The notes: a model not told the origin generated them from the sequence alone. A DNA stretch of 64,000 nt from Paenibacillus_F chitinolyticus_A (GCF_045038035.1 NZ_CP173427.1:4712001-4776000), one strand, 5' to 3'. Counted from the stretch's first letter, positions 8,819 to 17,974 are shown. Program-made: numbers and translations.

Positions 8819-9907
8819 TTATCCGTTGCGCTTGCTGAAATCGTTCATGAACTGGGCGAGTGCCTGGCACGACTCGTAAGGAACCGCATTGTAAGTCGAG
8901 GCTCTCAGACCGCCGACGCTGCGATGACCTTTGAGACCGACAAATCCGTTGGCCTGGGACTCCTTGACGAAAAGCTTCTCCAGCTCTTCCGATTGCAGAC
9001 GGAACGTAATGTTCATTCGGGAACGGCTGTCCGCATCGACGCAGCCTTGATAGAAGCCGCCGCTGGCATCGATAGCGTTGTAGATCAGGTCGGTTTTGTC
9101 GCGGTTGATCTTCTCCAGCGCGGCAAGCCCGCCCTGGCGTTTGATCCAGTGCAGCACGAGATTGATCATATACACCGAATAAGAAGGCGGTGTGTTGTAA
9201 AGCGAATCGTTCTTCACGTGGGTGTCGTAGCGGAACATGGTCGGAAGGTTCGCATTCGCGCGCTCCAGCATGTCCTCCCGCAAAATAACGACCGTTACGC
9301 CCGAAGGTCCCAGATTCTTCTGAGCCCCCGCGTAAATCAGGCCGAACTTCGAGACGTCGACCGGACGGCTGAGAATATCGCTGGACATATCCGCGATGAG
9401 CGGAATGCTGCCGGTGTCCGGGTAGCTTTGAACCTGCGAGCCTTCGATGGTTTCGTTCGACGTGACATGCAGATAAGCCGTCTGATCGGACAGGTTAAGC
9501 GCACCGAGATCCGGCATGCGCATGAACTTCTGATCTTTCGAACTCGCCGCAACGGCGGTTTCCCCGAAAAGTTTCGCTTCCTTGATCGCTTTGTCCGCCC
9601 ACGCGCCGCTTTGAACATAGGCCGCGGTTTGTCCGGCTTGCAGAAAGTTCATGGGAATCATGGTGAATTGTGTGCTTGCTCCGCCTTGGAGGAAAAGCAC
9701 TTTGTAGCCGTCCGGAATGCTGAACAGTTCTTTAAGCAGGTTTTGCGTTTCGTTGTTCACCGCTTCGTACTCTGCGCTGCGGTGCGAAATTTCCATAATC
9801 GACATGCCGATGCCGCGGAAGTCGACAAATTCCTTCTGCGCCTGTTCCAGCACTTCCAGCGGCAGAGCCGCCGGACCGGCGTTAAAATTGTAAGCACGGT
9901 TTCCCAT
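8819..9907 (-). CDS. serC: Phosphoserine aminotransferase
   Basis: PLP enzyme of 362 residues that converts 3-phosphohydroxypyruvate and glutamate to O-phosphoserine in serine synthesis (also used in the vitamin B6 route in some bacteria). The N-terminus NFNAGPAALP is typical of SerC, and the PLP lysine is K197 in IYAGAQKNLGPSG. A GGASTQF phosphate-binding loop is near residue 75. ATG 9907 follows GGAGAG and gives the usual length; the ORF extends upstream without support. Single gene with its own terminator. Confidence 0.96.
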   Translation of the reverse strand: MGNRAYNFNAGPAALPLEVLEQAQKEFVDFRGIGMSIMEISHRSAEYEAVNNETQNLLKELFSIPDGYKVLFLQGGASTQFTMIPMNFLQAGQTAAYVQSGAWADKAIKEAKLFGETAVAASSKDQKFMRMPDLGALNLSDQTAYLHVTSNETIEGSQVQSYPDTGSIPLIADMSSDILSRPVDVSKFGLIYAGAQKNLGPSGVTVVILREDMLERANANLPTMFRYDTHVKNDSLYNTPPSYSVYMINLVLHWIKRQGGLAALEKINRDKTDLIYNAIDASGGFYQGCVDADSRSRMNITFRLQSEELEKLFVKESQANGFVGLKGHRSVGGLRASTYNAVPYESCQALAQFMNDFSKRNG

Positions 9908-10046
9908 TTTTCTCTCCACACCCTCTGCTTCATTTGATTTATCGCTATGATAGCAGTATTCGCCAGCACCATCAAGAGAAAGTTGCATGGATCCGGGCCT
10001 TTCCGCCGAAATTAAAAGAAGCTTACAGAAAAGGAGCAGATCCGAC

Positions 10047-10619
10047 ATGACCGATCCGTTAGAGCGCCTGTTCGTCGCCGTTCCGCTGTCCGGACCCGTC
10101 AGGGAGAACCTGAGCGGCTGGACCGAGAGGCTGAGAGACTCAGGAACCTCCTTCCACAAATGGGTTCATCCGGAGGACTTCCATATCACGCTGAAGTTTA
10201 TCGGCGACACGCCCCGGTCTACTCTGCCCGCCCTCTCCCCTCTGCTTGAACAAGTGGCAGAGGCTCATTCTCCGCTGGAGCTTACCGCGGAGGGAGCGGG
10301 AACCTTCGGCCCGAAGGATGCCCCGCGCATCCTCTGGGCCGGTTTGCAGGGCGATCTGGACGCCCTGCAAAGACTCCAGCGCGATGTGGAGGCGGCCTGC
10401 TCGTCGCTCGGCTTCGAGCCGGAGGACCGGCCCTACCGGCCCCACATCACGCTCGCCCGCCGCTATACGGGCGGGCCCATATGGGCGCGTGAACGGCTGG
10501 ACGCGCCGGGTGAGCCTCCTTCCGCCTCCTGGACGGCGGAAGAGATCGTGGTGTACCGGACCCATATGGGCCGGTCACCGATGTATGAACGCGCAGGAGC
10601 TTTTGCTCTGCGCGGGTGA
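10047..10619 (+). CDS. thpR: RNA 2',3'-cyclic phosphodiesterase (2H family)
   Basis: LigT/ThpR-type 2H phosphoesterase of 190 residues that opens 2',3'-cyclic phosphates at RNA ends. Two HxT motifs mark the active site: H46-I-T48 (DFHITLKFIGD) and H133-I-T135 (RPHITLARR). ATG 10047 has AAGGAG upstream; the longer reading from 9987 lacks one. It is divergent from serC, with the two starts 139 bases apart. A strong terminator follows directly. Confidence 0.92.
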   Translation: MTDPLERLFVAVPLSGPVRENLSGWTERLRDSGTSFHKWVHPEDFHITLKFIGDTPRSTLPALSPLLEQVAEAHSPLELTAEGAGTFGPKDAPRILWAGLQGDLDALQRLQRDVEAACSSLGFEPEDRPYRPHITLARRYTGGPIWARERLDAPGEPPSASWTAEEIVVYRTHMGRSPMYERAGAFALRG

Positions 10620-10622
10620 AGG

Positions 10623-10654
10623 AAGGCCGCCGGGGACGTTACGGCGGCCTTTTT
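10623..10654 (+). terminator. Terminator of thpR
   Basis: AAGGCCGCCG pairs with CGGCGGCCTT, followed by T. Begins three bases after the thpR stop. Confidence 0.85.
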
Positions 10655-10997
10655 GGCGCTGCTGCGCGCCCGCTCGCACGACGTCGCCGCCCCGCTCCCT
10701 TGCCCCCGCTTCGCCCATGCGCGGCAGCCCCGCTCCCGCCCGCTCCGCCTGGCGCATCCCGCGCAACGCGCTCAACGTCGCAGCCCCGCTCCATCGCCCG
10801 CTTCGCCCATGCGCGGCAGCCCCGTTCCCGCTCCCTTCCGTCCCGTATGAAAACCGCAGACGGGAGACATCCTGACAGGGCGGCGCACGCGTTCCCAAAA
10901 CTGTCGATTTTGCGCCTCCGAATTTATGTTACGCTCATTACATAGCAAGGACTAACGGACTACCCCGTGCCGATCCTTGAACCAAGGAGGCATTCGA
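10655..10997. other. GC-rich intergenic stretch between thpR and nos
   Basis: About 340 bases, very GC-rich up to roughly 10870 and then AT-richer. ORFs in several frames here are low-complexity Pro/Arg/Ala translations and are not credible. The stretch holds a long direct repeat (listed separately), then probably the nos promoter region; no clear -35/-10 pair was found by eye. Confidence 0.6.
10705..10830. repeat. 34-base direct repeat, two copies
   Basis: Copies at 10705-10738 and 10797-10830 differ at a single base (...GCCCCGCTCCCG versus ...GCCCCGTTCCCG) and start 92 bases apart. A shorter related piece, CAGCCCCGCTCC, lies between them at 10781-10792. Intergenic, origin unknown. Confidence 0.8.
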
Positions 10998-12095
10998 ATG
11001 AACTCAACTAACGACATCGCGGACCAAGCCCGCGCCTTCCTCTATACCTGTTACAGCGAATGGGGCCGCAGCGAACGGGAAGCCGAAGAACGGTGGCTCG
11101 ACGTTTGCGCCCAAATCGAAGAAACCGGCACTTACGTACATAGGCCGGAAGAACTGGAATACGGCGCCAAATTAGCCTGGCGCAACAGCAACCGATGCAT
11201 CGGCCGTTTGTTCTGGAACACGCTGAGTGTATTTGACGGCCGTCATACCGGCACCTTCGAAGAGGTGCGGGACGCTCTGCTTACGCATATCCGTTTTGCC
11301 ACGAATGACGGAAAAATCCGTCCGGCCATCACCGTTCTCCCTCCCGCCGGGAAGGACGGCAATTGTCCCGTACGCATCTGGAACCACCAGCTCATCCGTT
11401 ACGCCGGTTACGAGACGGAGAACGGACCGGTCGGCGATCCGAACTCCATCCCCTTCACACGGATTTGCCGGGAGCTGGGATGGGAAGGCGAAGGAACGCA
11501 CTTCGATCTGCTTCCGCTGGTCATCCAGATCGGCGACGATGCTCCCCGGTGGTTCGAGCTTCCCCGCGACCTCGTGCTGGAGGTTCCCCTCCGTCATCCC
11601 GAACTGCCGGGTTTTGAGGATTTGCAGCTGAAATGGTACGCCGTACCCATTATCGCCGACATGCGGCTGGAAATCGGCGGCATCTCTTATCCCGCCGCCC
11701 CTTTTAACGGCTGGTACATGGAAACCGAAATCGGTGCCCGCAACCTGGCTGACGAACAAAGATACAACCTGCTTCCGCGGACGGCTTCCCTCATGGGGCT
11801 GGATACCGGTTCGAATGCGACCTTCTGGAAGGACCGCGCATTGATCGAGCTGAATGCCGCCGTGTATCATTCCTACCGCAACGCGGGCGTCTCCATTGTC
11901 GATCATCATACGGCAGCCCAGCAGTTTCAGCTGTTCGAGCAGCAGGAAGCCCAAGCGGGAAGGGAAGTAACGGGAGACTGGACGTGGCTGATTCCTCCGG
12001 TGTCTCCGGCGACTACGCCTATTTTTCACAGCAAGTATGAGAACATCCGGAAAACACCGAACTTCTGTTACCAGGACAAGCCTTACGAGAAATAA
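10998..12095 (+). CDS. nos: Nitric oxide synthase, oxygenase type
   Basis: Bacterial NOS oxygenase of 365 residues. It oxidises L-arginine to citrulline and NO using haem and a pterin, with electrons from a non-dedicated reductase. The haem thiolate is Cys67 in WRNSNRCIGR. The substrate-binding Glu lies in FNGWYMETEIGARNL and the pterin-side motif is WTWLIPP near the end. No reductase domain is fused, as expected for Gram-positive NOS. ATG 10998 follows AAGGAGG. Monocistronic, with a strong terminator. Confidence 0.96.
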   Translation: MNSTNDIADQARAFLYTCYSEWGRSEREAEERWLDVCAQIEETGTYVHRPEELEYGAKLAWRNSNRCIGRLFWNTLSVFDGRHTGTFEEVRDALLTHIRFATNDGKIRPAITVLPPAGKDGNCPVRIWNHQLIRYAGYETENGPVGDPNSIPFTRICRELGWEGEGTHFDLLPLVIQIGDDAPRWFELPRDLVLEVPLRHPELPGFEDLQLKWYAVPIIADMRLEIGGISYPAAPFNGWYMETEIGARNLADEQRYNLLPRTASLMGLDTGSNATFWKDRALIELNAAVYHSYRNAGVSIVDHHTAAQQFQLFEQQEAQAGREVTGDWTWLIPPVSPATTPIFHSKYENIRKTPNFCYQDKPYEK

Positions 12096-12115
12096 CTCCA
12101 ATGAACCGGCTGCGC

Positions 12116-12147
12116 AAAAGCCTGTGCTTCATGCACAGGCTTTTTTT
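12116..12147 (+). terminator. Terminator of nos
   Basis: AAGCCTGTGC pairs with GCACAGGCTT around a short loop, followed by seven T. Confidence 0.9.
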
Positions 12148-12436
12148 GCTTGTCTTGGTCCAGCTGATCTTTTCCATTCTATCCGCGTCAGTCAATGGAA
12201 CAGTTCGTTAAAAACAAGGGTATCCCCGGTAAAATAATTGTAATTTATGGTAGTTTAATGACTTGTACCATTCATTGAGTTGTATTGGAAAAATTTTCAA
12301 TTTATGATACAGATGTATAAAATTTTTAAAGGAAGTGAGGTCGTTCAGTCGTTTAAAAACAGTGTCACAGGGTTACATGACAAACTTTATCTACATAAGC
12401 AATGCAAATAAACCGACACGGTTAGGAGTGTATGGG
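12148..12436. other. AT-rich leader region before the secreted protein
   Basis: About 290 bases without a gene, strongly AT-rich between 12230 and 12330. A small hairpin AACCGACACGGTT (12411-12423) sits directly before the AGGAG of the next gene. No convincing promoter or known riboswitch was recognised. Confidence 0.45.
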
Positions 12437-13588
12437 ATGAGAAAACGCTTGATTAACACGGCCAGTTTATTAATGTTGATGTGTGCGGTTTTATTACTGC
12501 CCGGTAACGCCTTTGCCGCCGCTTACAGCATCGGGTCCGAGACGCCGTTTCCCGCTTCATCGGTTAAGGAACCTTATACCTCCGGCGATGTTACTTTTTC
12601 CAAAACGGGGCATCCCGTATTCGTTTCAAATGCGCCGGAATCCATTTATGATCATCAAGTAAACAAGACGTTATACCGGGACACCCTGAATGGTACGTTT
12701 AGATTTTGGTCCTCCCACAGAAATATGACGACCGGAAACGTAAAATTCTATTTGTACATTAAAAATCCATCTGCCACAAACTCCGTTAAATTGTACTTGA
12801 TAAAGGATGGCTATGGAGATTCCAATGCGGGCGGGGATGTTACGAGAGCGGCTTCTACGGCAACTTCGGGCTTTATGGGCAAAAATGCCGGGGGAACCTA
12901 TCTGGCAACTATAGAGCCGGGTCAAGGATACGCCTATGAATATTCCGCAGCGGGAGGAATTTCAAGTCAGAAAGCGATTGTGCATATCGCGGATTTCAGA
13001 GCAGTAGATGTAACTACGGGCAATGACGCCGCTGTGAAAATTTCAGATATTTCAACAAATACAGGAACAACGAATTTAGCCGCCTACGCAAATACGGCAA
13101 CTATTGCCTCGACCAACTACAATGCCAAAACAAATGACGATTACCGGGGTCTGCTGCAATACTCAGGAAGAACTGCGGATATCAATCTGACCTTGACGAG
13201 CGCTGCACCTGCCAGATTTATAACGCAAAGCGACGATGGCGGGTATAAGGATGAACAAGAAACTCTCCTGTCAAGATGGAATATCGACGGAAACCCGCAA
13301 GATCAAGCTCCCGTATCCTTCAACGGTAAAATCAGGGTCGCTTACTGGTGTACGGACTATACGTACCATATTAACATTACCAATTCCAGCGGACTTCCGA
13401 ATGTTTATACTTTGTATGGCAGCAGAACCAGCGGCGCATTTATCAATTATAAAATCAGTACAGTGACGAATCGCCATGTAGATAAAGGGAATGGCATTGT
13501 CATTCACGATACACCGACTTATACGCTTCATACGATCGTTCAGCCTTCAAACAACCTGCCATTATCCTTAGACTTTGTTGCCCAGTAA
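12437..13588 (+). CDS. Secreted protein of unknown family
   Basis: 383 residues. A clear signal peptide (MRKRLINTASLLMLMCAVLL, ending GNAFA-A) is followed by a Ser/Thr/Asn/Gly-rich, probably all-beta mature protein without Cys pairs or membrane helices; the only prominent Cys is in AYWCTDY. I recognise no domain. ATG 12437 follows AGGAG at 8 bases and places the signal peptide at the N-terminus; the longer ORF from 12335 has no ribosome site. It is AT-richer than its neighbours and has its own terminator. It could be a surface or matrix protein, but this is only a guess. Confidence 0.75.
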   Translation: MRKRLINTASLLMLMCAVLLLPGNAFAAAYSIGSETPFPASSVKEPYTSGDVTFSKTGHPVFVSNAPESIYDHQVNKTLYRDTLNGTFRFWSSHRNMTTGNVKFYLYIKNPSATNSVKLYLIKDGYGDSNAGGDVTRAASTATSGFMGKNAGGTYLATIEPGQGYAYEYSAAGGISSQKAIVHIADFRAVDVTTGNDAAVKISDISTNTGTTNLAAYANTATIASTNYNAKTNDDYRGLLQYSGRTADINLTLTSAAPARFITQSDDGGYKDEQETLLSRWNIDGNPQDQAPVSFNGKIRVAYWCTDYTYHINITNSSGLPNVYTLYGSRTSGAFINYKISTVTNRHVDKGNGIVIHDTPTYTLHTIVQPSNNLPLSLDFVAQ

Positions 13589-13608
13589 ATCATAAAGATA
13601 AGCGAAGA

Positions 13609-13632
13609 AAAAGCGGAAATTTCCGCTTTTTT
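13609..13632 (+). terminator. Terminator of the secreted-protein gene
   Basis: AAAAGCGGAA pairs with TTCCGCTTTT, followed by T. Confidence 0.85.
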
Positions 13633-13666
13633 CTTATTTCTGTTGAACTTCTTACCCGCCTCTCTA

Positions 13667-13697
13667 TGAATGAAAGCGGCTGGAATGATCAATATTA
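13667..13697 (+). promoter_or_regulatory. Candidate sigma-G promoter of the ger operon
   Basis: TGAATG (13667-13672), 18 bases, then AATATTA (13691-13697). This is close to the forespore sigma-G consensus TGMATA-N17/18-CATAMTA (5 of 6 and 5 of 7). GerA-type operons are known sigma-G targets, which supports the reading. It is a by-eye match only. Confidence 0.35.
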
Positions 13698-13781
13698 AGC
13701 CCCATATCCAAGTTATTTTTCCTAGTTGAGGAACGAACGTCCGGTCCATTCCCCTAACCCGCCCAAGAAAGGAGGAGAACG

Positions 13782-15446
13782 ATGATGTGGAACTGGATGA
13801 AAAACCGTAAAACCGGCAGCCCGTTATCCGGCATTCCCATGCCCGAGCCGCGGATAACGGTACCGAGCCTTTATATAGAAGATATTTTGAGCGGCAAGCG
13901 GCTTTCCGCGGGAATCGAGGAAAATCTGAAGCTTTTTCAAGATGTTCTTCAATACAACGATGATCTGACCGTCCGCCGTTTTCAGCTGTTCGAAGGGACT
14001 TCCGCCGCTCTTGTGTTCTTCTCCTCTTTCGTGGACCAGGAGATGATCCGTTCTTATTTGATTAAGCCGCTTATGACTCATACGGAGCAGGAAGATTTGA
14101 TTGTCGATTCCGAATCGCTGGCCTCCTACCTGACGGAGAAGGTCATTCAGGTGAGCCGGATCACGGAGGAAAATGCCCCTGACCGGATCATCGACGAATT
14201 GACCATGGGGGAAACCGTGCTGCTGGTGGACGGGATCGCGACGGCCTTCCTGGCGGATACACGGAAGATCGAAAAACGCTCGATCGAGCAGCCGCAGACC
14301 GAGCAGGTGATCCGCGGTCCCCGGGAAGGCTTCATCGAGCATTTACAGACCAATCTCGCCCTGATCCGGTACCGGCTGCAAACCGCCGATTTCCGTGTAC
14401 ATACGATGCACATCGGGCGCGTGACCAAATCGAAGGTGGCGCTCTGTTACATTCAGGGAATTACCCAACCGGCACTGGTCCATGAAGCCAAGAAGCGGCT
14501 TTCCTCCATTGATACGGATTCCATCCTGGATGCAGGGTATATCGAGCAGTTCATCGAGGATCATCCGCTCTCGCCCTTTCCGCAGATCCAGAATACGGAG
14601 CGCCCCGACAAGACCGTCGCCGCGCTTCTGGAAGGCAAGTTCGTTATTATGGTCGACGGCTCCCCCTTTGCGCTTATCGCACCGACAGTGTTCAGCCAGT
14701 TTTACCAGACCGTAGACGATTACACGGAGCGGTTTCTGATCGGCAGTATGATCCGGTTGATACGGCTCGTTGCGCTGCTGTTCTCGCTAGTGTTTCCTTC
14801 GCTATATGTGGCCGTCATTTCTTTCAACCCGGAAGTGATTCCCACGGATTTTGCCGTTGCCGTCGCCGGCTCCAGAGCGGGGGTACCTTACCCGGCCATG
14901 GTCGAAGTGCTGCTGATGGAAATCTCCATGGAGGTGCTGCGCGAGGCCACCATCCGCCTGCCGCAGCTGATCGGTGGGGCGCTTTCCATCGTGGGCGTCC
15001 TGGTCATCGGCCAGGCGGCCGTATCCGCCGGTTTCTCCAGCCCTATTACGGTCGTCATCATCGCCATGACCACCGTCGGTTCTTTCGCTACGCCGGCTTA
15101 CAACGCCGCCATCGCTCTGCGGATGCTCCGGTTTCCGCTTATCGTGCTTGCCGGCAGCTTCGGGCTGTACGGCATCATGTTCGGGATGATTCTCATTACC
15201 AATCATCTGCTCAGCATCCGCTCGTTCGGCGTCCCCTATATGACCCCGATCACTCCTTTTAACGCGCAGGAATGGAAAGATACGCTGCTGCGCGGACCGA
15301 TTTGGTGGATGAGCGACAGGCCGGGGCATTTAAAATCGTTCCAAACCAAAAGACGCAAGCATATCGACCGGTATTACCGGTCGCCGTCCTACTCCTGGGA
15401 CAAGATTCCCGAAGACCCGGACCAAGGGGGTGTGCCGGATGAATGA
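13782..15446 (+). CDS. Germinant receptor subunit A (GerA/GerKA family)
   Basis: Spore germination protein of 554 residues, subunit A of an inner-spore-membrane germinant receptor. The soluble N-terminal domain (about 1-300) is followed by several hydrophobic segments (about 320-500), including SLVFPSLYVAVISFNPE and the conserved YPAMVEVLLMEISMEVLREA. The start follows AAGGAGG. It overlaps the B-subunit gene by 8 bases, and A, B and C subunits follow in the canonical order. The germinant cannot be predicted from the sequence. Confidence 0.95.
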   Translation: MMWNWMKNRKTGSPLSGIPMPEPRITVPSLYIEDILSGKRLSAGIEENLKLFQDVLQYNDDLTVRRFQLFEGTSAALVFFSSFVDQEMIRSYLIKPLMTHTEQEDLIVDSESLASYLTEKVIQVSRITEENAPDRIIDELTMGETVLLVDGIATAFLADTRKIEKRSIEQPQTEQVIRGPREGFIEHLQTNLALIRYRLQTADFRVHTMHIGRVTKSKVALCYIQGITQPALVHEAKKRLSSIDTDSILDAGYIEQFIEDHPLSPFPQIQNTERPDKTVAALLEGKFVIMVDGSPFALIAPTVFSQFYQTVDDYTERFLIGSMIRLIRLVALLFSLVFPSLYVAVISFNPEVIPTDFAVAVAGSRAGVPYPAMVEVLLMEISMEVLREATIRLPQLIGGALSIVGVLVIGQAAVSAGFSSPITVVIIAMTTVGSFATPAYNAAIALRMLRFPLIVLAGSFGLYGIMFGMILITNHLLSIRSFGVPYMTPITPFNAQEWKDTLLRGPIWWMSDRPGHLKSFQTKRRKHIDRYYRSPSYSWDKIPEDPDQGGVPDE

Positions 15447-16545
15447 CCGGCGATTTACGAACTGGCAGGCCATGTGCATTCTCATCAGCACGATAGCCGG
15501 AGTCGGCGTGCTTCCCCTGCCGAGACTGGCCGTTGCCGCAGGCGAAACGGCCGCGCCGCTCGTAACGGTCGCAGGCATCCTGCTGGGCGCCCTGCTTGTC
15601 ATGCTCTGGTCCTTGCTCGGGATGCGGTTTCCGGGCCTGTCCCCCGTGGCTTACAGCAAGCTGATACTCGGCAAATGGGCATCCGGCGTGCTGTTAGTTG
15701 TCATCGCGCTGTTCTATCTCGTCGCGACGGCCTTTTCTTTCCGGGAATTCAGCGAAGTAACCGGCAGTTTCGTTCTGCGGCGGACACCGCTTGAAGTCAT
15801 CCTGTTTATGATGCTGCTGCTCGTTCTGGTATCCGCGCGCAAAGATATTTACTCGTTTACGCTGATCCACGCGTTTTATACTCCCTTCGTGGTAGGTCCC
15901 GCCGTGTTTATCATGCTGCTTTCGTTCAGTGAAGTGGATCAGCTGAATTTGCAGCCTTTTACGACTAATCCCGACTTAACATTCTGGATCGGCTCTCTGG
16001 GCATCACCACCCTGTTCCGGAACGTGGTGATCTACAGTTTTATCGTACCGCGTATGAAAAACCCGCAGAAAGCGCTCAAGGTCGGGTTAATCGGAACGGC
16101 GATTTCGGGAGGACTTTATCTGGTGATCGTAATCACCACCGTCGGCGTTTTCGGGGCGGAGGAAATCAAACGGCTCGTCTGGCCCACTCTGGAGCTTGGA
16201 CGGGCGACGATCGTTCCGGGAGAATTTCTGGAGAGAATGGACGCCATTTTCCTCATCGTCTGGATTATTTCGGTCTTTAATTCCCTCCTGAGCGGGTATT
16301 ATCTGATTCTCCTGATTATAAAAGAAGAATTGGGGCTCAAGGATCACCGGATGCTGGCGACTTTCCTGATGCCGTTCATGTTTCTGGCGGCCATGATGCC
16401 GCAGAACGTGATCCAGCTGTACAGGCTGAGCACCCGTCTTCTTCCCTGGGGTCTGATCGCCATGATCCTGATTCCTTCCGTTCTGCTGCTTATAGCGGGC
16501 ATCCGCGGCAAAGGAGGCGTCACCCATGCACCCGACAAGGGCTAG
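15439..16545 (+). CDS. Germinant receptor subunit B (GerAB/GerKB family)
   Basis: Integral membrane protein of 368 residues with about ten predicted helices, of the GerB branch of the amino-acid permease (APC) superfamily; this subunit binds the germinant in studied receptors. The first helix is typical: ILISTIAGVGVLPLPRLA. ATG 15439 lies inside the end of the A gene with AGGGGG upstream, so translation is coupled. It overlaps the C gene by 20 bases. Confidence 0.94.
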   Translation: MNDRRFTNWQAMCILISTIAGVGVLPLPRLAVAAGETAAPLVTVAGILLGALLVMLWSLLGMRFPGLSPVAYSKLILGKWASGVLLVVIALFYLVATAFSFREFSEVTGSFVLRRTPLEVILFMMLLLVLVSARKDIYSFTLIHAFYTPFVVGPAVFIMLLSFSEVDQLNLQPFTTNPDLTFWIGSLGITTLFRNVVIYSFIVPRMKNPQKALKVGLIGTAISGGLYLVIVITTVGVFGAEEIKRLVWPTLELGRATIVPGEFLERMDAIFLIVWIISVFNSLLSGYYLILLIIKEELGLKDHRMLATFLMPFMFLAAMMPQNVIQLYRLSTRLLPWGLIAMILIPSVLLLIAGIRGKGGVTHAPDKG

Positions 16546-17758
16546 GCTGGCGCTTCTGCTGCTGACCGTACCGCTGCTGTCTTTGCTCCTGGCCGGATGC
16601 TGGGATCAACAGGAGATCGAAGACCGTGCCCTCATTCTCGGCATGGCGATAGACCGGGCGGCAGATCCGGCCGACCTTGAAAGCAAGGACCGGGTCAATC
16701 ATCTGGAGCCCAATCCGATTCCGGCGGACAAAATGATCCGCGTAACCGCTTCTATCGCCGTGCCCGGCCGCATTCCGCTCGGCCCCGGCGAAGGCGGAGG
16801 CGGAAGCGGCGGACAAGGAACAACCAAGCCGGTCTGGGTCGTTACCGTGTTCGGCCATACGGTTAACGACGCCCTGAACAATCTGCAGCAGCAGATTGCC
16901 GATCCCAAATTCCTTGTTCACCTGCGCGTGATCGTCGTCAGCGAAGATGTTGCCTACGATACCCTCGAACACATCAACGATTATTTCCGCCGCGATTCCG
17001 AGGTCCGCAGAAGAACATGGCTGCTTATTTCCAGGGGAGAGGCTGCCCGCTTCCTTAACGTCGCTCCTCCCCTGGAAAGAGTTCCGACGCTCTACGTGCT
17101 GGCCATGCTCGAAAAATCGGTCAAACTCGGCAAGTTTCCCCGCGATTATATCGGGACATTCTGGAGCACCCAGTCCAAGCAGGGGCAGGAAGGTTATCTT
17201 CCTTATGTCGACATCCGCCAGAAGGAGAATATCCTGATCGGGGGAATGGCTCTTTTTCGCAACAATAAAATGGTAGGAACTTCCGAGCCGCTGGAAATCG
17301 GAGCCTTCATGTCCGTCAAGCAGATGAATCCCGCCGGCTACTCCCCGCTTGTGAATGTGCCGGGAATCGGCCCGGTGATGACAACCACTACCCTGAGGAA
17401 ATCGAAAATCGATCTGGAGATGAAGAACGGTTCCCCCCGCTTCAAAGTGATGATCTATCTGGAACAGGATCTGGAGGAAAAGTACTTTGAAGACACCGTA
17501 ATCGACGAAAAGGCCATCTCCAAAATCGAAGAAGCGACAAGCAAGGAAGTGAACAAAATCATCGTAAACTTTATCCGGAAAACGCAGCGGATGAAATCGG
17601 ATATCTTCGGCTTCGGGGAGTACATCCGGGCGAAAGAGCATGGATACTGGACGGCCCGTATCGGATCGAAGGAAAAGTGGGAAGACAAGTACGCCGATCT
17701 GCCCATCGAAGTTCAGAGTACGGTTCGCATCAACCGGACCGGCATGCAGTACAGATAG
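16526..17758 (+). CDS. Germinant receptor lipoprotein subunit C (GerAC/GerKC family)
   Basis: Lipoprotein of 410 residues. The signal peptide ends in lipobox LLAG-C25, followed by WDQQEIEDRALILGMAIDR, the standard GerC opening. The mature part is the Ger(x)C domain ending near the C-terminus (TVRINRTGMQYR). A Gly-rich loop (GPGEGGGGSGGQG, about residues 90-102) interrupts the N-terminal domain, a normal variable position. GGAGG precedes ATG 16526. Third gene of the receptor operon. Confidence 0.95.
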   Translation: MHPTRARLALLLLTVPLLSLLLAGCWDQQEIEDRALILGMAIDRAADPADLESKDRVNHLEPNPIPADKMIRVTASIAVPGRIPLGPGEGGGGSGGQGTTKPVWVVTVFGHTVNDALNNLQQQIADPKFLVHLRVIVVSEDVAYDTLEHINDYFRRDSEVRRRTWLLISRGEAARFLNVAPPLERVPTLYVLAMLEKSVKLGKFPRDYIGTFWSTQSKQGQEGYLPYVDIRQKENILIGGMALFRNNKMVGTSEPLEIGAFMSVKQMNPAGYSPLVNVPGIGPVMTTTTLRKSKIDLEMKNGSPRFKVMIYLEQDLEEKYFEDTVIDEKAISKIEEATSKEVNKIIVNFIRKTQRMKSDIFGFGEYIRAKEHGYWTARIGSKEKWEDKYADLPIEVQSTVRINRTGMQYR

Positions 17759-17770
17759 GAGGCGGTTTCC

Positions 17771-17974
17771 ATCCTTAAAATCGGGTATTTGCATTATCTC
17801 GGAGGCTATTTTGCGATATCCGGGCTGATGCTCCTCTGGATCGACAAGCGTATTTATACCGTGAGCGGCTGGCATAAGGAAAAGACGTTTACCCTGTGGC
17901 TGGGTATCGTGCAGCTGGCGCTTGGCTTACTTTCGCTGGCGGCTCATTATTTCCTCCGGCATATCGCCTGGTAA
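17771..17974 (+). CDS. Small two-helix membrane protein (CLC_0170-like), apparent ATC start
   Basis: About 67 residues with two hydrophobic helices (YFAISGLMLLWID and LWLGIVQLALGLLSLAAHYF). Small proteins of this kind (CLC_0170 family) follow the C subunit in some ger operons. The frame is closed upstream by the gerC stop itself (TAG 17756-17758) and contains no ATG or GTG before the first helix. A perfect AGGAGG (17757-17762, overlapping that stop) is followed after 8 bases by ATC CTT AAA, so ATC 17771 is the best-placed start. The only conventional alternative is TTG 17789, which has no ribosome site. Confidence 0.65.
   Translation: MLKIGYLHYLGGYFAISGLMLLWIDKRIYTVSGWHKEKTFTLWLGIVQLALGLLSLAAHYFLRHIAW

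Noticed and set aside
10575..10945. Several overlapping ORFs around the 34-base repeats
   Set aside because: Arg/Pro/Ala low-complexity translations in all frames due to very high G+C; no start signals.
12307..12436. Possible c-di-GMP riboswitch before the secreted protein (CACAGGG and TGCAAATAAACC strings)
   Set aside because: The GEMM core GGACGCAAAGCC and the tetraloop/receptor pattern are not present; only superficial similarity.
13540..13749. Minus-strand 69-residue ORF with a hydrophobic segment
   Set aside because: Runs through the terminator of the secreted-protein gene and has no ribosome site.
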